From positions 62,001 through 126,000 of the forward strand of contig NZ_JAGGJP010000010.1 of the NCBI RefSeq assembly GCF_017872975.1: a stretch of DNA of 64,000 nt, given 5' to 3'. Source of the stretch: Rubellimicrobium aerolatum (lineage in GTDB: Bacteria; Pseudomonadota; Alphaproteobacteria; Rhodobacterales; Rhodobacteraceae). Made by a program: the position numbers and the translations under genes. This document shows positions 52,605 to 62,071 of the stretch, in pieces (position 1 is the first letter of the stretch; every line of letters begins with the position of its first letter). The notes under the pieces were generated by a model. It made no database searches. It saw only the letters and a program-made list of their open reading frames with translations, and had not been told where the DNA came from.

Positions 52605-53339
52605 TCAGGGCCGGGCGTCGGCGGCGAGGAGGCCGACGATGGGGCCGAGGGCGAGGCCCCAGTCGTCGCGGCCGAGCGGCGGAGCGTAGAGGCGCGAGAT
52701 GCTGCCGTCGAGGTAGAGCGCATCGGGCAGGCCCAGGCCGTCGCGGAAGAAGCGCGCGAACTCGTGGAAGGTCACGGGGCTGTCGGAGATGGCGAAGACG
52801 GCGCGGGACCCGTCGGCCGAGGTGCCGACGCCGTTGCGGATGTGGCGCGAGTCGGAATCGGGCAGGAAGCGGGGGTGCAACTCGCTCCCGATCACCAGCA
52901 GGGGGCCGGACTGGGTGGCCGAGTCGCAGGCGCGCGCGCCGGCGGCGTAGGCGAGCGACTCGACCACGAAGGCGCCGTCGCCGGACAGGCAGAGGAGGCC
53001 GTTGGGGAGGAGGCCGAAGTTGCCGGGGCCGGGTTGCGTGACCAGCGGGGCGAGGTCGCGCCCGGCCTCGCGGTAGAGGCCCACGGGGCGGCGGTCCTCG
53101 TGATACATCCCGGCGTTCATGGCGAAGGCGAGGGGGCCGTGGTCCGCCTCGACGGCGGCGAAGGAGCCGTAGGGCTGGCCGCCCGCGTCGTTCAGGAAGA
53201 GCGACAGCCGCTCGGCCCGGGCGTCCACCTCGCAGACGGCGAAGGGCAGCCCCTCCCAGGTCACGTCGCGGCAGTCGAGCGCGCGGGCCGTGGCGGGCAG
53301 GAGGAGCGCGAGGGCGGCGAGCGCGGCGACGCGGATCAC
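52605..53339 (-). CDS. Phosphodiester glycosidase (NAGPA/DUF2233-type) family protein
   Basis: 244 residues. A signal peptide (about 1-22, ATARA) precedes a domain with [35 protein letters not shown], and [20 protein letters not shown], the conserved blocks of the phosphodiester glycosidase family named after the eukaryotic N-acetylglucosamine-1-phosphodiester glycosidase. In bacteria the role is uncertain; a surface polysaccharide substrate is possible. Start is GTG 53339, overlapping the rbfA stop (GTGA, 53336-53339), so translation is coupled to rbfA. Confidence 0.85.
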   Translation of the reverse strand: MIRVAALAALALLLPATARALDCRDVTWEGLPFAVCEVDARAERLSLFLNDAGGQPYGSFAAVEADHGPLAFAMNAGMYHEDRRPVGLYREAGRDLAPLVTQPGPGNFGLLPNGLLCLSGDGAFVVESLAYAAGARACDSATQSGPLLVIGSELHPRFLPDSDSRHIRNGVGTSADGSRAVFAISDSPVTFHEFARFFRDGLGLPDALYLDGSISRLYAPPLGRDDWGLALGPIVGLLAADARP

Positions 53340-53785
53340 TCGGCGGCGTCCCCGGACTCGTCCGAGGGGCGGGTCTCGGACGGCGCGGCGTCGATGTCGC
53401 GGCGCACCCGTTCGTCCGCGAACATCCGGCGCGTCGCCTCGATGCGGTCGAAGGTCTCGTCGATCTCGAAGCGGAGGTCGGGGACGTGGCGAAGCGTCAG
53501 GCCGCGCCCGATCTGGTGCCGGATCTCGGGCTTGCTGCGGCGGAGCGCGGCGAGGATGCCGTCGCGGTTCGCGCCGCCGAGGGGCAGGACATAGGCGGTG
53601 GCGACGCGGAGGTCGGCGCTGACCCGCACCTCGCCCACGGTGATCGGCACGCCGTCGAGGTCGGGGTCGTGCAGGCCGCCCTGGGCGAGGATCTCGCTCA
53701 GGTTGCGGCGGATCAGCTCGCCCACGCGGAGCACGCGCTGGGACGGGCCGGCGGGGGAGGAGGGGCTGCGGCTCATGCGCGCCAT
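53336..53785 (-). CDS. rbfA: Ribosome-binding factor A
   Basis: 149 residues, KH-like fold. [40 protein letters not shown] and [20 protein letters not shown] are family blocks. It matures the 5' end of 16S rRNA on the 30S subunit. The start may also be the ATG at 53776 ([10 protein letters not shown]). The charged C-terminal tail (about 125-149) is longer than in E. coli. Divergent from dapB. Confidence 0.93.
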   Translation of the reverse strand: MARMSRSPSSPAGPSQRVLRVGELIRRNLSEILAQGGLHDPDLDGVPITVGEVRVSADLRVATAYVLPLGGANRDGILAALRRSKPEIRHQIGRGLTLRHVPDLRFEIDETFDRIEATRRMFADERVRRDIDAAPSETRPSDESGDAAE

Positions 53786-53872
53786 GTAGGCGCAAGCCGG
53801 GGAAATGCCAAGCGCGCTGGCCCTGGGGCGGCGCGGGCGCTAGAGGGGGCGCGGTTCGACAAGGGGTTGGCG

Positions 53873-54685
53873 ATGCAGGATCGGCCGGGGCTGGTGGTGA
53901 CGGGCGTCTCGGGACGCATGGGGCGGGTGCTGGCGGGGCTGATCGCCGCGGACCCGGGCGCGCGGCTGGTGGGCGCGGTGGAGCGGGCGGGGCACCCCTG
54001 GGTGGGCCTCGACCTCGGCGAGGCGATGGGCGGGGCGGCGCTGGGGGTCGTGGTGACGGACGATCCGCTGGAGGCCTTCGCCACGGCGCAGGGGGTGATC
54101 GACTTCACCTCGCCCGACGCGACGGTGGAGTTCGCGGGGCTGGCGGCGCAGGCGCGGGCGGTGCACGTGATCGGGACGACGGGGCTGGAGGCGGGGCACC
54201 TGGCCCGGATCGCCGCCGCCGCGCGCCACGCGCCCATCGTGCGGGCGGGGAACATGAGCCTCGGGGTCAACCTGCTGGTCGCGTTGACGCGCAAGGTCGC
54301 GGAGGCGCTGGGCGAGGACTGGGACGTGGAGATCGTCGAGGCGCATCACCGCATGAAGGTGGACGCGCCGTCCGGGACCGCGCTGATGCTGGGCGAGGCC
54401 GCCGCCGAGGGGCGGGGCGTGGCGCTGGACGCCGTGGCCGACCGGGGCCGGGACGGGATCACCGGCGCGCGCGGTGCGGGGCGGATCGGCTTTGCCAGCG
54501 TCCGGGGTGGCGACATCGTGGGCGAGCACGACGTGATCTTCGCGGGCGAGGGCGAGCGGGTGGTGCTGCGCCACGTGGCGACCGACCGGGCGATCTTCGC
54601 GCGCGGCGCGATCCGGGCGGCGCTCTGGGGGCAGGACAAGGTGCCGGGGGAGTATACGATGCTGGACGTGCTGGGGCTGGTGTAG
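53873..54685 (+). CDS. dapB: 4-hydroxy-tetrahydrodipicolinate reductase
   Basis: 270 residues. NAD(P) loop [22 protein letters not shown]; catalytic block [19 protein letters not shown] with the His and Lys; [20 protein letters not shown] in the C-terminal half. It reduces hydroxy-tetrahydrodipicolinate in the lysine/diaminopimelate pathway. The stop codon TAG (54683-54685) is supplied by the GTAG head of a decayed REP-like palindrome, as for tlpA and the DUF167 gene. Confidence 0.96.
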   Translation: MQDRPGLVVTGVSGRMGRVLAGLIAADPGARLVGAVERAGHPWVGLDLGEAMGGAALGVVVTDDPLEAFATAQGVIDFTSPDATVEFAGLAAQARAVHVIGTTGLEAGHLARIAAAARHAPIVRAGNMSLGVNLLVALTRKVAEALGEDWDVEIVEAHHRMKVDAPSGTALMLGEAAAEGRGVALDAVADRGRDGITGARGAGRIGFASVRGGDIVGEHDVIFAGEGERVVLRHVATDRAIFARGAIRAALWGQDKVPGEYTMLDVLGLV

Positions 54686-54709
54686 GGCGGACTTGAGCCC
54701 GCCCTGCGG
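54682..54709 (+). repeat. Decayed REP-like palindrome overlapping the dapB stop
   Basis: GTAGGGCGGACTTGAGCCCG then CCCTGCGG: head GTAGGGC, inner part changed (ACTTGA), lying between the convergent dapB and DUF1674 genes. Confidence 0.55.
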
Positions 54710-54720
54710 CAGGATGACCG

Positions 54721-54894
54721 TCAGAAGTCGATGGCCCGGCCCTTGAGCTCGTAGTCGCCGAAGCGGACGGGCTCGGGGCCGGGGCGGCCGTCCCGTTCGG
54801 GGGGCAGGTCGAGCGGGCGGGCGGCCTTGCGGCGGGCCTCGGCCTCGGCGAGGGCGCGCTGGGCGGCGGGGGGGAGCGGCGTGTCGTCGGTCAT
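54721..54894 (-). CDS. DUF1674 (SDHAF4/Sdh8-like) small protein
   Basis: 57 residues ending EPVRFGDYELKGRAIDF, with RPLDLPPERDGRPGPEPVRF before it; the ERDGRPGPEPVRFGDWE..GRAIDF tail is diagnostic of DUF1674. The eukaryotic relative SDHAF4 assists flavinated succinate dehydrogenase subunit assembly; the same role here is inferred. Divergent from the RsmB-type methylase (96 bp). Confidence 0.92.
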   Translation of the reverse strand: MTDDTPLPPAAQRALAEAEARRKAARPLDLPPERDGRPGPEPVRFGDYELKGRAIDF

Positions 54895-54990
54895 CGGAAC
54901 CTCGCGCAGGGGATCGGTGCCTTGCGGGGCACGGACCCCGGCCATATAGGGCGCGCGGTCGCGACGCGGCAAGCGGGGCAGGGAGCGTCC

Positions 54991-56292
54991 ATGGCACGGA
55001 ACGGCACAGGCGCGGCGAGGGACGGCGAGGACCGGGCGGGGCTCGGGCCGCGCCGGGCGGCGTGGCGGCTCCTGAACGCGGTCACGGCGGAGGGGATGCT
55101 GCTGTCGGACCCGCGCGCCGCGGCGATCCTGGCGAGCCTGCCGCCCGAGGGGCGCGCGCGGGCGCAACGGCTGGCGGTGGAGACGCTGCGGAACCTGTCG
55201 CGGATCGATGGGTGGCTCGGTCCGCGCCTGCGGAAGGCCCCGCCGCCGACGGTGCGGAACCTGCTGCGGCTGGGGGCCCTGGAGATCGGGCAGGGCGAGG
55301 CCCCGCACGGCGTGGGGAACGCGCTGGTGGCTCTGGTGGCCGAGGGCAGGCGGACGGAGGGGTTCCGGGGCCTCGTCAACGCCGTGATGCGGCATCTGGG
55401 CGAGGAGGGGCCGGAGGCCTGGGCGCGGCTCGGGCCGCCGCACCTGCCGGACTGGCTGCGCGGGCCGCTGGTCGAGGCCTGGGGCGGCGCGGCGGTGCGG
55501 GGGATCGAGGCCGCGCATTGGGCGGGCGTGGCCCTGGACCTGTCGGCCAAGGGCGATCCGGCGCGGCTGGCCGAGCGGCTGGGCGGCCGTCTCCTGCCGA
55601 CGGGGACGGTGCGGCTGGACGGCGGCGCGCAGGTGACGGCGCTGCCGGGCTACCAAGAGGGCGAGTTCTGGGTGCAGGACGCCGCCGCCGCGCTGCCGGC
55701 GCGGGTGCTGGACCCACGTCCGGGAGACCGGGTGCTGGACCTCTGCGCCGCGCCGGGGGGAAAGACGCTGCAACTGGCCGCGATGGGGGCGGAGGTGACG
55801 GCGCTGGACCTGTCGGCCCCCCGGCTGGAGCGGCTGCGCGACAACCTGGCGCGCACCGGGCTGAAGGCGCGGATCGTGCAGGGGGACGTGCTGGAGTTCG
55901 ACGAAGGGGGCTGGGACGCGGTGCTGCTGGACGCGCCGTGCTCGGCCACCGGGACGATCCGGCGGCACCCGGACCTGCCGCAGGCGCGGGACGGGGCCGA
56001 GATCGGCGGGCTGATCGAGCTGCAGGCGCGGATGATCGACCATGCGCTGGGGCTGCTGCGGCCGGGAGGACGGCTGGTGTTCGCGACCTGCTCGCTGCTG
56101 CCCGACGAGGGGGAGGCGCAGGTCGAGGCGGCGCTGGAGCGGCACGCGGGGCTGTCGGTCGAGGTCGCCGACGCGCCGGGGGTCGAGCCCGCGTGGCGGA
56201 CCGAGCTGGGGCTACGGACGCGGCCGGACCATTGGGCCGATCTCGGCGGGCTGGACGGGTTCTTCGTGGGGCGGCTGCGGACGCCGGGCTGA
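54991..56292 (+). CDS. rsmB: RsmB-type 16S rRNA cytosine-5 methyltransferase
   Basis: 433 residues. N-terminal NusB-like RNA-binding helical domain (about 15-140), then the SAM fold: LDLCAAPGGKTLQLAAMGAE, LDAPCSATGTIRRHPDLP with the releasing Cys, and FATCSLLPDEGE with the catalytic Cys. RsmB makes m5C967 in 16S rRNA; the NusB domain favours RsmB over RsmF or NOP2-type relatives. Start ATG 54991 after CAGGGAG. A heparinase-like gene and purH follow in the same direction, as is common in Rhodobacteraceae. Confidence 0.92.
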   Translation: MARNGTGAARDGEDRAGLGPRRAAWRLLNAVTAEGMLLSDPRAAAILASLPPEGRARAQRLAVETLRNLSRIDGWLGPRLRKAPPPTVRNLLRLGALEIGQGEAPHGVGNALVALVAEGRRTEGFRGLVNAVMRHLGEEGPEAWARLGPPHLPDWLRGPLVEAWGGAAVRGIEAAHWAGVALDLSAKGDPARLAERLGGRLLPTGTVRLDGGAQVTALPGYQEGEFWVQDAAAALPARVLDPRPGDRVLDLCAAPGGKTLQLAAMGAEVTALDLSAPRLERLRDNLARTGLKARIVQGDVLEFDEGGWDAVLLDAPCSATGTIRRHPDLPQARDGAEIGGLIELQARMIDHALGLLRPGGRLVFATCSLLPDEGEAQVEAALERHAGLSVEVADAPGVEPAWRTELGLRTRPDHWADLGGLDGFFVGRLRTPG

Positions 56293-56394
56293 CGTGGCCG
56301 CCGTGCGACGGCGCGGGAGCCACGCGGGGCGGGGGCGGTGACAAGCGGCGCGCGACCGGCCTAGGGTTTCCTGACGGACAGGCGGAGGGCGGAC

Positions 56395-58149
56395 GTGGGC
56401 AGGGCTGCGGGATGGCGCGCGCGGGCCAGGGGGCTGGGCCACCGCGCGGCGGCCCGCCTTGCCGCCCGGACAGGCGTTTCCGGGCCGGTCGCCTGGCCCG
56501 AGCCGCGCGTCGCCGGCGACCCCGCGCGGGGCCGGCTGATCCTGAAGGGGCGGGTCCGCGTGGGCGCCGAGCTGATGGACGCGGCTGGGCGGTCCGTCTG
56601 GGACCTCGCGCCCGGGGAGCCCGAGGCGGCGGCTCTGCACGGGATGGGCTGGCTCGACGACCTTCTGGCGCTGGGGACGGCCCCGGCGCGGCGGCTGGCG
56701 CAGGACTGGGTGGCCGAGTGGATCGCGCGCCATGGGTCGGGCGCGGGGCCGGGCTGGACGCCCGAGCTGTCGGCAGGGCGGCTGATCCGGCTGATGGGCC
56801 ACGCGCGGGTGCTGCTGCACCCGCCGGGCGTGGGCGAGGCGTGGCTGGCGCGGGCGGTGGCGGCCGAGGCGCGGTTCCTGGGGTGGCGCTGGCGGCAGGC
56901 GGCCGGCGCGCGGGCGCGGGTCGAGGCGCTGGCGGCGCTGCTGGGGGCCGGGCTGGCGCTGCCGGGGCGGGGGCGGCTGGCGGTGACGGCCTTGGCGGCC
57001 CTGGTCGCGGAGGCCGGGCGCGCGGTGGACGCGCAGGGTGCGGTGGCGAGTCGCAACCCGGAGGAGCTTCTGGAGATCCTGGCGCTGCTCGTGGAGGCGA
57101 ACGCCGCGCTGGTGGCGGCGGGGCGGGCCGCCGATCCGGCCCTCGCGGCAACGGTGGCGCGCGGGGCGCCGACGCTGCGGGCCTTGCGCCACGCGGACGG
57201 GGGCCTCGCGCGGTTCCATGGCGGCGACCGGGGGGCGGAGGGGCTCGCCGACCGGGTGCTGGCGGCGGCGGGGCGGCCCTCGGTCGCGGTGCTGCGAGGG
57301 ACGGCGGTGCCGCGCCCGATGGGCTTCTTCCGGCTGGCGGCGGGGCGGACCACGGTGATGGTGGACGCGGCGGCCCCGCCCCAGGGCGCGGACTCGGTCG
57401 CCGCCCATGCCTCGACGCTGGCCTTCGAGCTGACCTCGGGCCGCCGGCCGGTGGTGGTGAGCCTGGGGCCGGGGCGGGGCTTCGGCGCGCGCTGGCGGCG
57501 GGCGGCGCGGGCCACGCCCAGCCATTCGACGCTCGCGCTGGAGCAGGTGTCGAGTGCGCGGCTCGGGCCGCTGCGGCCCGGCGAGGCGGGGGAGCGGCTG
57601 GTGGCGGGCCCGGCGCGGGTGCTGGTGGAGGCGCAGGCGCTGGACGACGGCCTGAAGGTCGAGGTCGCCCAGGACGGCTGGCGGGCGAGCCATGGGCTGA
57701 CCCATGCGCGGACCCTGCAACTGTCTCCGGACGGGCGGCTGCTGCGGGGCGAGGACCTGCTGACGACGCTGACGGCCGCCGACGGGGCGGCCTTCGACGC
57801 GGCGCTGGAAGCGTCGAGCCACCTGGGGCTGGCGGTGGCTGTGCGGTTCCACCTGCATCCCGACGCCGAGGCCGCGCCCGAAGCCGACGGGCGCATCGCC
57901 ATCCGGCTGCCGAGCGGCGAGGAGTGGCTCTTCGCGGCGGGCGAGGAGGGCGACCTGGCCCTTGAGCCCTCGATCCATCTGGAGGAGGGGCGGCTGCGCC
58001 CGCGCCCGTCGCGCCAGATCGTGCTGGGGACGCGGGCCTTGCGGCCGACGACGCGGCTGCGCTGGACTCTCGCCAAGGGACGCGGCACACCCGAGGGCCT
58101 GCGCGACCTGAACCCCCGGACGGACTGGGACGAGGAGGACGACGAATGA
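56395..58149 (+). CDS. Heparinase II/III family protein
   Basis: 584 residues. No signal peptide is evident. The first about 320 residues form an alpha toroid-like region ([40 protein letters not shown]), and residues about 320-540 a beta-sandwich with [11 protein letters not shown] and [19 protein letters not shown], the heparinase II/III C-terminal block. In alphaproteobacteria the gene is commonly found between rsmB and purH; the substrate is unknown and may be a surface polysaccharide. Start is GTG 56395. It overlaps purH by 4 bp (ATGA). Confidence 0.88.
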   Translation: MGRAAGWRARARGLGHRAAARLAARTGVSGPVAWPEPRVAGDPARGRLILKGRVRVGAELMDAAGRSVWDLAPGEPEAAALHGMGWLDDLLALGTAPARRLAQDWVAEWIARHGSGAGPGWTPELSAGRLIRLMGHARVLLHPPGVGEAWLARAVAAEARFLGWRWRQAAGARARVEALAALLGAGLALPGRGRLAVTALAALVAEAGRAVDAQGAVASRNPEELLEILALLVEANAALVAAGRAADPALAATVARGAPTLRALRHADGGLARFHGGDRGAEGLADRVLAAAGRPSVAVLRGTAVPRPMGFFRLAAGRTTVMVDAAAPPQGADSVAAHASTLAFELTSGRRPVVVSLGPGRGFGARWRRAARATPSHSTLALEQVSSARLGPLRPGEAGERLVAGPARVLVEAQALDDGLKVEVAQDGWRASHGLTHARTLQLSPDGRLLRGEDLLTTLTAADGAAFDAALEASSHLGLAVAVRFHLHPDAEAAPEADGRIAIRLPSGEEWLFAAGEEGDLALEPSIHLEEGRLRPRPSRQIVLGTRALRPTTRLRWTLAKGRGTPEGLRDLNPRTDWDEEDDE

Positions 58150-59708
58150 CCCAAGACCTGCGACCCATCCGCCGCGCCCTGCTGTCCGTGTCGGACAAGG
58201 CGGGGCTGCTGGAACTGGCGACGGGGCTGGCCGCGCGGGGCGTGGCGCTGGTCTCGACCGGCAACTCGGCCGGGATGCTGCGCGAGGCGGGGCTGGACGT
58301 GACCGAGGTGGCCGAGGTGACGGGGAGCCCCGAGATGCTGGGCGGTCGGGTCAAGACCCTGCACCCGCGCATCCACGGCGGCATCCTGGGCAAGCGCGGC
58401 GACGCAGGCCACGTGGCCGAGATGGAGGCGCACGGGATCGCGCCCATCGACCTCGTGGTGGTGAACCTTTACCCGTTCGAGGCGACGGTGGCGCGGGGGG
58501 CCGGGTTCGAGGAAACGGTCGAGCAGATCGACGTGGGCGGGCCGGCGATGATCCGGGCGGCGGCCAAGAACCACGCCGACGTGGCGGTGCTGACCGATCC
58601 GGCGGATTATCCGGCGCTGCTCGCGGAGTTGGAGGCGCAGGGGGGGACCACCGGCGCGTTCCGGCGGGGGCTGGCGCGCAAGGCCTTCGCGCGGACGGCG
58701 GAGTATGACGCGGCCATCTCCGGATGGATGGCCGGGGGCGAGGCCGCGCCGGGGTTCCGGGCGCTGACCGGGCGGCTTGTGCAGACGTTGCGGTATGGCG
58801 AGAACCCGCACCAGCGCGCGGCCTTCTACCGGGGCGGCGAGGCACGGGCGGGGGTGGCGACCGCCATGCAGGTGCAGGGCAAGGAGCTGTCCTACAACAA
58901 CATCGCCGACACGGACGCGGCCTATGAGCTGGCGGCGGAGTTCCCGGCGGGCGACGGGCCTGCGTGCGTGATCGTCAAGCACGCCAACCCCTGCGGGGTG
59001 GCGACGGGCGCGACCCTCGCCGAGGCCTACGGCAAGGCGCTGGCCTGCGACCCGGTGAGCGCCTTCGGCGGCATCGTCGCCCTGAACCGCCCCTTGGACG
59101 CCGAGGCGGCCGAGGCCATCGCCAAGGTCTTCACCGAGGTTGTCATCGCCCCCGACGCCGACGAGGGCGCGCGCGAGGTGCTGGCGCGCAAGGGGAACCT
59201 GCGGCTGCTGCTGGCGGGCGGGCTCCCCGAGGCCGTCGCGCCGGGGCTGATGTGGAAGCAGGTCGCGGGCGGGTTCCTCGTGCAGGATCGCGACGCGGGC
59301 GTTCCGGACATGGGCAAGCTGCGGGTGGTGACGAGGCGCGCGCCGACGGAGGAGGAGATGCGCGACCTCCTCTTCGCGTGGCGGGTGGCCAAGCACGTCA
59401 AGTCCAACGCCATCGTGCTGGCCAAGGGCGGCGCGACCGTGGGCATCGGCGCGGGGCAGATGAGCCGCGTCGATTCGGTCCGCATCGCCGCCCGCAAGAT
59501 GGGCGAGATGGCCGCGCCCCCGGCCGGCCCGGTGGTGGCCTCGGACGCCTTCTTTCCCTTCGCGGACGGTCTCCTTGCGGCGGCCGAGGCGGGGGCGGTG
59601 GCGGCGATCCAGCCCGGCGGGTCGATGCGCGACGCCGAGGTGATCGCGGCGGCCGACGCGGCGGGGATGGCGATGGTCTTCACCGACATGCGCCACTTCC
59701 GGCACTGA
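58146..59708 (+). CDS. purH: Bifunctional AICAR formyltransferase / IMP cyclohydrolase
   Basis: 520 residues. N-terminal MGS-like cyclohydrolase (about 1-195: [45 protein letters not shown]), C-terminal AICAR transformylase (about 195-520: [36 protein letters not shown] with the catalytic Lys-His, [20 protein letters not shown] and the final [10 protein letters not shown]). It carries out the last two steps of IMP synthesis. Coupled to the preceding gene by a 4-bp overlap. Confidence 0.97.
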   Translation: MTQDLRPIRRALLSVSDKAGLLELATGLAARGVALVSTGNSAGMLREAGLDVTEVAEVTGSPEMLGGRVKTLHPRIHGGILGKRGDAGHVAEMEAHGIAPIDLVVVNLYPFEATVARGAGFEETVEQIDVGGPAMIRAAAKNHADVAVLTDPADYPALLAELEAQGGTTGAFRRGLARKAFARTAEYDAAISGWMAGGEAAPGFRALTGRLVQTLRYGENPHQRAAFYRGGEARAGVATAMQVQGKELSYNNIADTDAAYELAAEFPAGDGPACVIVKHANPCGVATGATLAEAYGKALACDPVSAFGGIVALNRPLDAEAAEAIAKVFTEVVIAPDADEGAREVLARKGNLRLLLAGGLPEAVAPGLMWKQVAGGFLVQDRDAGVPDMGKLRVVTRRAPTEEEMRDLLFAWRVAKHVKSNAIVLAKGGATVGIGAGQMSRVDSVRIAARKMGEMAAPPAGPVVASDAFFPFADGLLAAAEAGAVAAIQPGGSMRDAEVIAAADAAGMAMVFTDMRHFRH

Positions 59709-59710
59709 CC

Positions 59711-60337
59711 ATGCCCCGGCTGCGCCAGCCCCCGCCCACGCGGCTCCTGTTCTGGACGGCCTTCTGGGTCTTCCTGCTGGACCAGTCCACCAAGTGGCTG
59801 GTGGTCCATTGGCTGGACCTGCGGACGCGGCTGGAGATCGACGTGCTGCCGCCGCTGGTCAACTTCCGCATGGCCTGGAACCGGGGCGTGAACTTCGGCC
59901 TGTTCTCCGAGGTGGACATGCGCTGGGTGCTGGTGGCGGTGGCGCTGGTCATCTCGGGCGCGGTGACGGCCTGGATCTGGCGCGAGGGGGGGAGCCGGCT
60001 GGTCCATGTCTCGGCGGGGCTGCTGGTCGGCGGCGCGCTGGGGAACGTGGTGGACCGGGTGCTCTATGGCGCTGTCGCGGACTTCCTCAACATGAGCTGT
60101 TGCGGGATCGAGAACCCGTATGCCTTCAACGTCGCCGACATCGCGGTCTTTGCTGGGGCGGTGGGGCTGGTGCTGTTCGCGGGGAAGGGCAAGACCCCGC
60201 CCGCTAGGGCCGCGAAGGCGCCGGGCCCCAAGCCGGACGCCGCGGCGGAGGGCGGCCGGAGCCGGGCCGCGAAGGCGCCGGGCCGCGTGGAGGAGGGCGG
60301 CAAGGCCCCGCGCCCCCGGACCGCCAAGACGGGGTGA
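59711..60337 (+). CDS. lspA: Signal peptidase II (lipoprotein signal peptidase) with long basic C-terminal tail
   Basis: 208 residues. Four helices, with catalytic Asp in GNVVDRVLYG and FNVADIAVFAG, and NFRMAWNRGVNFGLF as the family block. It cleaves prolipoproteins before the lipidated Cys. The last about 45 residues form a Lys/Ala/Pro/Gly tail holding RAAKAPG twice, due to a 21-bp perfect direct repeat (60207 and 60264); most LspA end soon after the fourth helix. It starts 2 bp after purH and precedes a lipoprotein gene, a likely client. Confidence 0.95.
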   Translation: MPRLRQPPPTRLLFWTAFWVFLLDQSTKWLVVHWLDLRTRLEIDVLPPLVNFRMAWNRGVNFGLFSEVDMRWVLVAVALVISGAVTAWIWREGGSRLVHVSAGLLVGGALGNVVDRVLYGAVADFLNMSCCGIENPYAFNVADIAVFAGAVGLVLFAGKGKTPPARAAKAPGPKPDAAAEGGRSRAAKAPGRVEEGGKAPRPRTAKTG

Positions 60338-60368
60338 CGGGCCGATTCCGCTGCGCTATGAGGGCGGC

Positions 60369-60578
60369 ATGACGGAGAATGCTCTTGCTCGACGGGCGGC
60401 CTGGGCCGCCTTCCTTCTTCTCGCCGCCTGCGGGGGCGAACGTGGCGACTGGCGCGACGCTTTCGGGCGGACCACGGCCAACCCGGTCGTGCTGGCCCCG
60501 GCGCTGCCGCTGGTCCAGCCCGCGGCCTTGGAGCTGCCGCCACCCGGCGGCGCGAACCGCGCCACGCCGGGACGCTGA
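60369..60578 (+). CDS. Small lipoprotein, truncated DUF3035-like
   Basis: 69 residues: signal RRAAWAAFLLLAACGGERGD with lipobox LAAC, then DAFGRTTANPVVLAPALPLV and PAALELPPPGGANRATPGR. The order ..V..APALPLVQP..LPPPGG.. is like the start of the DUF3035 lipoproteins that follow lspA in Rhodobacteraceae (some described as outer-membrane assembly subunits), but those are usually longer, so this copy may be naturally short or shortened. Located between lspA and the M16 pair, as in relatives. Confidence 0.75.
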   Translation: MTENALARRAAWAAFLLLAACGGERGDWRDAFGRTTANPVVLAPALPLVQPAALELPPPGGANRATPGR

Positions 60579-60679
60579 ACACCCCTCGCGCCGCATCACG
60601 TCGGCGTAGCCCCCGCTTGCGGACGGCCCGGCTTCGGTGGACGGTGCGCCCAGCGTCCGCTGCCCGGAGGAGCCCGCCC

Positions 60680-62071
60680 GTGACCCGCCTGCCCGCCCTG
60701 ATGCTGGGCCTTCTCGCCGCCTCGCCCGCGCTCGCGCAGGAGGTGACGACCGCCACCCTCGACAACGGCATGGAGGTGGTGGTGATCGAGGACCACCGCG
60801 CTCCCGTCGCCGTCCACATGGTCTGGTATCGCACCGGATCGGCCGACGAGCCGCCCGGCGTGTCGGGCGCGGCGCACTTCCTCGAACACCTGCTGTTCAA
60901 GGCCACCGACGACCTGGAGGCCGGCGAGTTCAGCCGCACGGTGGCCGAGAACGGCGGGACGGACAACGCCTTCACCAGCTTCGACTACACCGCCTACTTC
61001 CAGCGCGTCGCCGCCGACCGCCTGCCGCTGATGATGGCGATGGAGGCGGACCGGATGAACGACCTGCAACTGACCGACGAGGACATCGCCACCGAGCGGC
61101 AGGTGATCCTGGAGGAGCGCAGCACCCGCGTGGACAGCGAGCCCGGCGCGCTGGCGCAGGAGCAGATGCGGGCGGCGCTGTTCCTGAACTCGCGCTACGG
61201 GACGCCGGTGATCGGCTGGCGGCACGAGATGGAGGCGCTGGACGGGACGGCGGTGCGGGACTTCTACGACCTGTACTACTCGCCCAACAACGCCATCCTC
61301 GTGGTCGCGGGCGACGTGGACCCGGAGGAGGTCATCGACATGGCGGAGGCCAGCTATGGCCTGCTGCCCGCCGAGCCGGGCCTGCCGCCGCGCGTCCGCA
61401 CCACCGAGCCGCCGCAGCTCGCGCCCCGGCGGCTGACCTACGAGGACCCGCGCGTGTCGCAGCCCTACCTGGTCCGCAGCTACATCGCGCCCGCGCGCAA
61501 GGCGGGCGATCAGGCGCGTGCGGCCGCGCTGACCTATCTCGCCGAGATCCTGGGCGGGTCGTCCTTCACCTCGGTCCTGGCCGAGAAGCTGACGTTTGAA
61601 TCGCCGGTCGCGCTGTTCTCGGGCGCGGGCTACGACGGGATGGCGCTGACCGAGGGGACGTTCAGCCTGACGGTCGCGCCGCGCCCCGGCGTGTCGCTGG
61701 AGGAGGCCGAGGCGGCCATGGACGACGCGGCCGCCGCGTTCCTGGCCGAGGGCGTGGACGCCGCGCAGATCGATCGCATCCGCACGCAACTCCGGGCCTC
61801 GGAGATCTACGCCCGCGACAACGTGGACGGGCTCGCCAACCGCTACGGCGCGGCGCTGGCCTCGGGGTTGACGGTGCAGGACGTGCAAGCCTGGCTCGAG
61901 GCGCTCCAGGCCGTGACCGCCGAGGAGGTGCTGGCGGCGGCGCGCGAGGTGCTCGACCCCCGGGCGTCGGTGACGCTGTTCCTGTCCGCGCCCGCGTCGG
62001 GCGAGGACGCGCCCACCCCGGCCTCGGCCGGGACCCCCACCCCCGTTCCGGCCGAGGAGCCCCAGCCATGA
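60680..62071 (+). CDS. M16 family zinc metallopeptidase (catalytic member)
   Basis: 463 residues. Signal peptide about 1-19 (LLAASPALAQ). The inverted zinc motif HFLEHLLF (HxxEH) with the downstream Glu in the ATERQVILEE region, and the second M16 domain beginning near residue 200. Periplasmic. Starts at GTG 60680 after GGAGGAG. The C-terminus is Pro/Thr/Ala-rich. It overlaps the next M16 gene by 4 bp; such pairs work as catalytic plus non-catalytic subunits. Confidence 0.93.
   Translation: MTRLPALMLGLLAASPALAQEVTTATLDNGMEVVVIEDHRAPVAVHMVWYRTGSADEPPGVSGAAHFLEHLLFKATDDLEAGEFSRTVAENGGTDNAFTSFDYTAYFQRVAADRLPLMMAMEADRMNDLQLTDEDIATERQVILEERSTRVDSEPGALAQEQMRAALFLNSRYGTPVIGWRHEMEALDGTAVRDFYDLYYSPNNAILVVAGDVDPEEVIDMAEASYGLLPAEPGLPPRVRTTEPPQLAPRRLTYEDPRVSQPYLVRSYIAPARKAGDQARAAALTYLAEILGGSSFTSVLAEKLTFESPVALFSGAGYDGMALTEGTFSLTVAPRPGVSLEEAEAAMDDAAAAFLAEGVDAAQIDRIRTQLRASEIYARDNVDGLANRYGAALASGLTVQDVQAWLEALQAVTAEEVLAAAREVLDPRASVTLFLSAPASGEDAPTPASAGTPTPVPAEEPQP

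Noticed and set aside
53486-53872. N-terminal extension of DapB back to 53486
   Set aside because: That part is antisense to rbfA; the normal start [18 protein letters not shown] at 53873 fits the family.
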